64,000 nt of DNA from Corticium candelabrum (Eukaryota > Porifera > Homoscleromorpha > Homosclerophorida > Plakinidae). Each line of letters begins with the position of its first letter. Positions within the stretch are counted from its first letter, which is position 1. The stretch covers positions 6,166,414 through 6,230,413 of the forward strand of contig NC_085088.1 in NCBI RefSeq assembly GCF_963422355.1. Direction: 5' to 3'. The notes beneath the pieces are model-generated. The model saw only the letters and a list, made by a program, of their open reading frames with translations. It was not told the origin of the DNA and made no database searches. A program made the translations under genes and the position numbers. This document shows positions 57,402 to 64,000 of this stretch, piece by piece.

Positions 57402-58745
57402 CTAATTAACCTTGCCTAAGAATGATCGTAACTCTGACTGGTCTTTAGGTGCTTTCATCAATTGTATTGCCTTAACTCTTTCATTTGATACTCTGATTCC
57501 TGAGCTGTCAATTATATGTCCCAAATATTGCACAGATGGTTGACAGAACGAGCATTTGTCTCTTCTAATACGGAAGCCATGTTGCTGTAACTTTTGAAAT
57601 ACTTGGGACAAATTCTGCATGTGTACTTGTTCATCTTTTCCTGAAATAAGAATATCATCCATATAGATGCAAATTCCTCTCACGCCTTCCAAGACTTTGG
57701 CTATTGTTCTCTGGAAAATGGCAGGCGCTGAACTGATTCCAAACGGTAATCGTCTATATTTGAACGGTTCTTTGTGCGTGTTAATCACCAGCCACTTTTG
57801 ACTTTCCTCGTCCACCCGTAACTGGTTGTAAGCATCCTTCAGATCAATCTTGGAGAACATTTTACCCCCAGCCAGGGAACTAAACATCTCTGCTGGTATA
57901 GGGATTGGATATTGATCAACTACCATAATCCGATTGAGGGGTTTAAAATCACCGCATATCCTGATATCACCGTTCGGTTTAACAATGTTCACTGTTGGAA
58001 AAGCACATAGAGCGATGTTAACTGGTTCTAATACACCGTTTTTCACGTTCTTTTCCAATTCCTTCTCGATCTGTGCCCAAAGATGCATATTCACATATTT
58101 TCTTCCATGTAGATGACAAACTTTCCCTTGCGATTCTGTCGTTGCCTCATGTGTTGCCATAACACTATCTCTTGCTCCTTCCAACGCCTTAGCTAGGAGA
58201 ATCACTTTATCCAATGGTTGCGTCAGTAAGTCTTCTTTCTCATACATCTTTTGTAGAATAGAGTCATCTTTAAGCCCTGCCACAAAAATGTCTCTCAATC
58301 TGTCTTCGTATTCTCCTGCCTTGAATGAACAATTCGTTGCGATTCGTTTCAATCTTTCGGCATACTCCTGTACAGCCTCTTCTTTCCGTTGAATTCGCCG
58401 ATGTAATTTCACTCGATCTACAATTGCATTGCACTTACGCTGGAAGAACATCTGAGTCTTCTCAATAAGTTGTTCGACGTTGAAGTCTGTGATTTCCCTT
58501 GGCAGTACCGCGTTTTCCAGACGCATACGTATACCTTCATCTAGACATTTCAGAAATAAACCTCTGTGAGTGTCTTCCGTGATATTGTAATCTGTAAAAG
58601 CTAAGGCCAGGTAGAACTTGAACGAATTGGTATTCCAACTCTTGAAACGCCGACACGAATCCTGACTCGCGTCTTCCTTGAACGCACCAATTGACCTGGC
58701 AAGTCTTTCAAAATCCTAGAATCCAAGAACCGGTTTCGAAGCCAT
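57402..58745 (-). pseudogene. G4 gag-RT fusion with one early stop
   Basis: ATG at 58745 (MASKPVLGF) is interrupted at codon 10 by TAG (58716-58718). The frame is then open for over 430 codons. Gag capsid (LAFTDYNITEDTHRGLFLKC, EYAERLKRIATNCSFKAGEY) leads straight into RT (WAQIEKELEKNVKNGVLEPV, SKIDLKDAYNQLRV with the first Asp, RLPFGISSAPAIFQRTI, ICIYMDDILISGKDE). The nucleocapsid and protease are removed by an in-frame deletion at about 58100. The start codon overlaps the end of the primer-binding site. Confidence 0.8.
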
Positions 58746-58760
58746 CTGTTCGCAGCGCCA
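58743..58760 (-). promoter_or_regulatory. G4 primer-binding site
   Basis: Minus strand TGGCGCTGCGAACAGATG, two bases inside the LTR. The tRNA partner is not identified. Confidence 0.6.
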
Positions 58761-58762
58761 AT

Positions 58763-58895
58763 TGTGGCATAGGACTCAAAGATTGGTAAGAATAAATGTA
58801 ATTGAACACAAGAGACACAACAAAGAAAACATGTATCTGTTAGTCGGCTATCCAAGTGACTGAGCTGCTCCGCCTATGAAACCCCGGATGCCACA
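58763..58895 (-). repeat. G4 5-prime LTR
   Basis: 133 bp with perfect 8-bp inverted tips (TGTGGCAT ... ATGCCACA); contains a TTTATTC/AATAAA-type run on the plus strand. Confidence 0.8.
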
Positions 58896-58899
58896 CGTA

Positions 58900-59660
58900 G
58901 AGCCAAGAGTGCCAAATTAAGCTCACTGCCAGCATAAGACGACTTCTGCGTTAGAGTCTTTAGCGTTTGAACCGTGCGTTCCGCAAGACTATTGTCTTGC
59001 GGGTGTCGCGGAGAAGAGGTTGAATGATTGAATCAGTACTCGTGAGCAAATGTTCGAATTTCCCTGTTTACGTACTGAGGGCCAGTGTCGCTGATGAAGT
59101 GGACTGGAATGCCATGGCAAGCAAACAATTCTTTGCAAGCAGTAAACTTTCATCTCGTAACAGTCGAATTTCAGGATAGCGAGAATAATAGTCTAGCACT
59201 AAAATGTAGTCTTTCCCCCACAGTGAAAGATGTCTGAGGCTACCTGTTGCCAAGGATGATCGAGGAGGTCTGTGGACATTAAGGGTTCCTTTTTTTGTTG
59301 GTGACGAAATTGAGCACACACTTCACATCGATCAATCATGTCATCAATTGCTTTATTCATACCCTGCCACCTCATATGCTCGCGGGCCCTTGCCATGGAC
59401 TTCGCGGCTCCCAAGTGTCCTTCATGGGCTTTGTCCAACATCTCTTTTTGTAATTTCTTGGGCATGACAATTTGATCTCCCTTAGCAGAACACCATTTAC
59501 ACAACTGAACATATATTGGCAATCCCAAAACTGACGTACAACGGTTCCATTCGTATTTTTGAGTTGGGCCATCCCTCACGTATATATTCCAATGTCTTCT
59601 ATAGTTGTGGGTCCTTTTCTGTCGCTTGACGAATATTAGCAAACAGTGCATCAGGAACAG
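58900..59660 (-). pseudogene. G5 integrase
   Basis: Zinc region (DKAHEGHLGAAKSMARARE, DRCEVCAQF) and first catalytic Asp (VASDIFHCGG) lie at 59199-59651. DYYSRYPEIRLL follows in a second frame. FISDTGPQY (second Asp) and DNSLAERTVQTLKTL (Glu) lie at about 58930-59110. All three catalytic residues survive, but frameshifts and a stop break the protein. Confidence 0.8.
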
Positions 59661-61247
59661 GAAGTCCAGCTAGGGTTCCTGCACTGATGTAGGTTTCTAT
59701 GTCGTTTGCCATGTTGTTGCTTGTGTTTGCCATCGGGCAACGAGACAAGGCATCTGCTACTGTCAAGTCTTTTCCTGGTACATACTGCACATGATAATGA
59801 AAACGGGTAAGTCGAATCTCCAATCGCTGTAGCCTTTTTGGACACTGGTTGATGTCCTTGGCATTCATTATCGGCAGCAAGGGTTTATGATCAGTTTCCA
59901 GTATGAAGGCCTTTTGTCGATGCAATAGGTATTGCTCAAACCTTTCGCATGCCCAAGTAATAGCAAGGCCTTCCTTGTCTATCTGGCTATATCGTTTCTC
60001 CGCTTCCGTTAGGGTTCTCGAGGCATTTGCTATTGGCGCACGTCTCCCCTCCTTTTGCTCTTGCATCGATACCGCTTCTGTTCCATAGGAAGAGGCATCT
60101 GCAGATACTATCGTTGGGGCCGTGGGTGAATAAAATGGCAACACTGGTGCGCTTGCCAATAATTTCTTGAGTCTACCAAATGCAGCTTTCTGGGCTGGGC
60201 CCCAATACCATTCCAAGACCTCCTTTAGTAGGTCACGAAGGGGATCTGTCACCTCCAAAAGATTAGGAACAAATTTTCCCAAAGATGCTGCCATCCCATT
60301 GAATCGCCTCAACTCCTCACGGGAGATGGGAGTCGCTATTGAAAGCAATGATTGTAACTTTGTTGCATCCGGTTGGACACCATCTGATGTGATGTTATGG
60401 CCAAAATATTTCACTTGCGAAGCTCTAAATTTACATTTGGAAGCATTCAACCGCAGTGCTTGCTGGCGGAATTGGTTGAAAACTTGATGGAGACGCCGAT
60501 CATGTTCTTCCTTTGTGCTTACCCAGACCAGAACATCGTCAACGCAGCGAATGGCACCATCAAATCCTTCAAGCATGGTTGACATCGCTTTGTGAAAGAT
60601 TTCTGTTCCTGAGTTAAGTCCAAATCGGAGAGGCGTAAATCTAACTCGACCATGTGGTGTCAGAAGAGTGGTTAGCTTTGAACTCTCCTTCGCCAAGGGG
60701 ACCTGCCAAAATCGTGATGATGCATCTAGGGTCGTGAAGTATTTGACTTCTCTTAATTTGGCGAATATTTCCTCAGCCGTAGGCAGTTGATGCTGTTTCC
60801 TATTCACTGATTGGTTGAGGTGTGAGTAGTCTACACAAATTCTAACATCTCCATTGTGTTTCGGTACTACCACCATTGGGCTTGTCCACTCAGTAGGTTC
60901 TGTGACCTCTTCAAGCATCCCTAGGGTTTTTATACGGTTTATCTCCTCCTTCACTTTCTGGTGGTAGGGTTGTGGAATGCGTCGCGGTGTTGTGACAGCA
61001 TATGGTTTAGATCCACTTTTGAGTGAAGACTGGTACTGATAAGATGTGAGATGACCGAGCCCTTCAAACACGTCTCTGTACTGTGCTGCCACTGGGTCTT
61101 TCTCAATATTGTCATCAGGTACCACTGCTCCTTCCAACCACGGTTTGCTGTTCGTGCTCTTGACGTGCAATGTAGCCACCCTGTTGAATAGACCTAGGTG
61201 CTCAGAAGCTCTCAGTCCTAAGAGGGGCTCATCCTGACACGATACTA
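59599..61247 (-). pseudogene. G5 reverse transcriptase and RNase H (long open frame)
   Basis: Over 520 codons uninterrupted. TPRRIPQPYHQKVKEEINRI, SPMVVVPKHNGDVRICVDYS, FTTLDASSRFWQVPL (first catalytic Asp) and RCVDDVLVW (C-V-D-D) form RT. RNase H begins VSADASSYGTEAVSMQEQ and includes YSQIDKEGLAITWACERF and ETDHKPLLP. RNase H ends HVQYVPGKDLTVADALSRCP. Coding continues upstream (EPLLGLRASEHLGLFNRV, the end of protease) to the Tc1 border at 61247. It was part of a gag-pol polyprotein, now split. Confidence 0.85.
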
Positions 61248-62863
61248 CAGCTGTGGCAAAAAGTTGTCGAACACCTTAAAAAATATAGTTAAAGTGAAAA
61301 ATATGGTTCTCACCAGGACTTGCACTGAACATTATGACCTGTTTACTCAAAGAGAGTATAATAAACCAATATTTAAACAGATTTAGGGATGACAAAATTA
61401 CTTTAACCTGGCAAAGCAATTATTTGACCAATAGCTACGTATTCCATTACATGTGTTTGTCGCCATTTAGAGAATAGCCTATAAAGCAATATTTAAAAAC
61501 CGCAATTTTATTGCACAAGTGTAGCTATAAGTCTAGCAGAAGTTTCTGAGCAATTTGACTCATACCAAGCTCACGATGGCCAAGACACGGAACTACACCG
61601 AGGCGGAGAGGATCAGGATCCAGGTGCTGCATGAGAATGGCCTCAGCTGCCGCCAGATTGCTCGCAGGGTTCGTAGATCCCCTTCTGGCGTTGCAGCATT
61701 GCTCCAGAAACTCCGTCAAACTGGTGGTGTGAGGGGCAGGCGCCGCACTCGACGGCCACGTTTCACCACCGCTCGAGACGACAGGGACCTGTGCAGGATG
61801 AGCTTGCGAGACAGCAAGAAAACAGCAGTAAAACAGCACCAACAATGGACTAATGGTGGTGCTGTGATCGCTTCCGTCAGGACGACTCGCAGAAGGTTGC
61901 TAGACCATGGTCTGAGGTTAGGCAAGGCCCGAAAGAAGCCACTCATCAAACCTGACCAGAAGAGGAAGAGGCTGGCTAGGGCTCGTAGGCACAAAAATGG
62001 ACTCAAAGACAGTGGAACCGTGTGCTATGGTCTGATGAATCCAGTTTCCGGTTGTTCGCAACTCCAGGGAATGTGAGGGTACGAAGAAGGCCCGGAGAAG
62101 AGTGGAACAAAGACTGCATCGTTCCCACAGTGAAGCATGGCTCGGGATCTGCTATGGTCTGGGGTGCATGTCAAGTTCTGGAGTTGGAAGGCTGACTGTC
62201 TGTGACGGAACAATCAACTCTGAGAAGTATCAGGCTATTCTCCGCGATACATGTTACCTGCAGCTCGTGAGATGTTCTGGAATGGCCAGAACTACACATT
62301 CCAACAGGATAATGCTCCATGCCACACCTCAGTCTCAACAAGACGATGGTTCCAGACCAACAAGGTTCGGGTGATGGACTGGCCGCCGCAATCACCAGAC
62401 ATGAATTCAATTGAAAACCTGCGGGGCGACTTGAAAATAGCTGTCCGACGTCACCAGCCAACCAGCAAGGCCCAGCTGAAGGCTGTACTCCAGGACGAGT
62501 GGCAGAGGATAGCTTCCGAGAGGTGCCAGAACGTGCTGAACAGCATGCCGACAAGGATATTAGCTCTGATCCGTGCCAAGGGACTGTGTACAAAATACTA
62601 GCAATTATTACTGTGATATTGCTATTTTTTCTGTTATTCTTATCTCAAATGATGTCTTTTCCTATGTTACCTGTTACTCCGTATATTTAATGATCCTGTT
62701 TTGTTAGTTTTGGGGCGTAATTGATATTTATAATAAAAATATTGTTATCTCAAATTGTAATTGTTATATTGGATTTATTACTGAACTATAACTGCATTTC
62801 TAACCAAATATGACCAATTTACACAAAACATGACATGTGTCCGACAACTTATGGCCACAGCTG
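61248..62863 (+). mobile_element. Tc1/mariner element inside gypsy G5
   Basis: Terminal inverted repeats start CAGCTGTGGC at both ends, with about 24 of 27 matching positions (left 61248-61274, right 62837-62863). TA precedes the left end; the right flank reads GA, so the expected TA duplication has changed on one side. It disrupts G5 between protease and RT. Confidence 0.85.
61576..62601 (+). pseudogene. Tc1 transposase, frameshifted
   Basis: ATG at 61576 (MAKTRNYTEAERIRIQVLHE) starts the paired HTH region (ENGLSCRQIARRV, RRSPSGVAALLQKL). The first catalytic motif VLWSDESSF (62022) is in a second frame. WGCMSSSGVGRLTV is in a third. FQQDNAPCHTS and SPDMNSIENLRGDLK are in a fourth. Thirty-four residues separate the second Asp from the Glu, the DD34E spacing of Tc1. 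The C terminus (LALIRAKGLCTKY) is complete. Confidence 0.9.
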
Positions 62864-64000
62864 GACTTGGAATCTCAAGTGGCGCTGCATCCCATTGTCC
62901 AGAGATGCTTGACAAACACACTGTTCATCAATAGGAATTGGTTGTGACGATCCATAAGGTGATAGTCTTGCCTTTGATTCTGCAATTTTGGACGTTGATG
63001 TAGCAGATCATAAACTACTCTAGGTAACACACTGACCTCAGCACCCGTATCAACTCTACATACAACAGATGTACCATTGATGATCAAGGGAACTTTCCAA
63101 ACAGACTGATTCTTTTCCTCTGTTGCGAGCATCCCTAGAATATAGACTGTCTGTAAATTAATTTCATTGTCTGGTAGCTGTGCCGGTGCACCTCCCTCTT
63201 TATCCATATTTCCATGTACGTCACTGTTGAACAGTGATTCCTCTGATACCGAAAATGCATTTACTATCTTCGTTTTACACATCTCTGCAAAATGATTTGA
63301 TCCTCGACACTTTCCACATGTCTTCCCCCATGCCGGGCATCTTCTAGGAGGATGGTTTCTGCCACACTGGTAACACTTCTTCACTCCACTACTTGATCTT
63401 TGTCGCTGTCGATGGACTGCTGCTACTTGGGTTGCTCCAGAGTCCTCATCAGATTCATCTTTTGGCATTCCATAAACGACACCTTACTCACAGTCTGTGC
63501 ATGCACATTAGCTGACATGCGATGAGTTTGCGCTTCAGAAACTTCTTCAGCTCGACAAATTTCCAGAGTCTTCTGTAGATCAGGATTACCCACTGCAAGA
63601 AGTCGTTTGGACAAACGCGGATTTGTAACACCCAGAACTATGCGGTCGCGTATGAGTGAGTCCCGTATATCCCCAAAGTTGCATGTACGCGCGAGACTAC
63701 GGAGGGCTGTTGTGTAATGATCTATCGATTCACCCTCTTTTTGAGAACGTGTAAAGAACTTATATCGCTCACAGGTACTGTTTACCTTTGGGGCGTAGAA
63801 CGTTTCAATTTGTTCAGAACCACGTCATACTTGTCTTTGTTCTCGTCGTTGTCGAAAGAGAAACCTTCATAGATCTTCCGTCCTTCTGAGCCAATTGCAT
63901 GTAATAGGAGACACGTTTTAACGTCAGATGGGGTCTTGTCATCGGCTTGTCTCGTTGCCTTCAGGTAGATTTCAAATTTCTTACGCCATTTGCGCCATTC
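62864..64000 (-). pseudogene. G5 gag, zinc knuckles and protease (runs off the right edge)
   Basis: At the right edge gag capsid reads EWRKWRKKFEIYLKATRQAD and TCLLLHAIGSEGRKIYEGFS, then, after a frameshift near 63800, ALRSLARTCNFGDIRDSLIR and LSKRLLAVGNPDLQKTLEIC. Zinc knuckles follow (CYQCGRNHPPRRCPAWGKTC, CGKCRGSNHFAEMC). The protease has CRVDTGAEVSVLPRVVYDLL. A frameshift near 63450 separates gag from the knuckles, and the Tc1 insertion ends the protease. Confidence 0.85.

Larger units (their letters stand above)
56284..58895 (-). mobile_element. Ty3/gypsy G4, internally deleted
   Basis: LTR, primer-binding site, gag fused to RT, RNase H remnant and a core-less integrase on the minus strand. 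The 3-prime LTR is absent; the element is cut at about 56284 by G3. Its LTR also bounds the truncated G5 integrase at 58895. Confidence 0.85.
58896..64000 (-). mobile_element. Ty3/gypsy G5, interrupted by Tc1, continues past window
   Basis: On the minus strand: gag (from beyond 64000), zinc knuckles, protease, then a 1.6-kb Tc1 insertion, RT, RNase H and integrase. Protease and RT parts on either side of Tc1 rejoin in the expected order. The 3-prime end is lost at 58896 where the G4 LTR begins. Confidence 0.85.

Noticed and set aside
1..64000. tRNA or rRNA genes
   Set aside because: I saw no cloverleaf with conserved A and B boxes or rRNA core sequence; the tRNA-like strings near LTRs are primer-binding sites.

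Overview
This 64 kb window looks like non-bacterial, early-branching animal DNA, most likely a marine invertebrate such as a sponge. That identification is an inference. It rests on short introns of about 60 bp, on AT-rich non-coding DNA, and on a mix of Ty3/gypsy, DIRS-like, RLE-type non-LTR, CR1-like, hAT, PIF/Harbinger, Tc1 and pogo/Tigger elements together with DUF6589-type proteins, as is common in sponge and cnidarian genomes. There is a 200-base assembly gap at 1201-1400. Almost every coding stretch belongs to a transposable element, and most are broken by frameshifts, stops or internal deletions.

Layout. 1-8650 is nearly gene-free AT-rich DNA holding a short Cys-rich frame (3323-3743), palindromes, a TGGACTAC tandem array and an inverted-repeat element. 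8651-9590 is a Tigger-like fragment. 9927-13646 (minus) is a decayed multi-exon DUF6589 gene with an N-terminal zinc finger. 13870-15880 and 35885-37965 are two copies of a pogo/Tigger-like element whose transposase ends in a PHD finger. 15885-18464 (minus) is a DIRS-like tyrosine-recombinase retroelement. 18470-19514 holds two nested PIF/Harbinger-type MITEs, each with a TTA target duplication. 21690-23631 is a Harbinger element with convergent Myb-like and transposase remnants. Three dispersed copies (19960-21660, 23745-25385, 38325-39815) of a composite repeat join a truncated reverse-transcriptase stub to a tandem array. 28184-29982 is an RLE-type non-LTR element bounded on both sides by (TA)n.

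Six Ty3/gypsy elements are recognisable. G1 is 31119-35068, G2 is 40323-41461, G6 is 52958-53345, G3 is 53355-56270 (rearranged, with integrase opposite to gag-pol), G4 is 56284-58895 and G5 is 58896 to past the right edge, interrupted by a Tc1 element. The measurable LTRs are short, about 80-133 bp.

The best preserved unit is a hAT element at 47046-49897. It has inverted termini, an 8-bp target duplication and a transposase that becomes a continuous 819-residue protein after removal of one 59-bp intron. The only candidate host-type gene is a multi-exon minus-strand gene at 50850-52894 of unknown function, with a tandem 13-residue repeat and a retroelement LTR just upstream. The picture is of repeated nested insertion, as in gene-poor heterochromatin-like DNA, and not of a functional operon or pathway.
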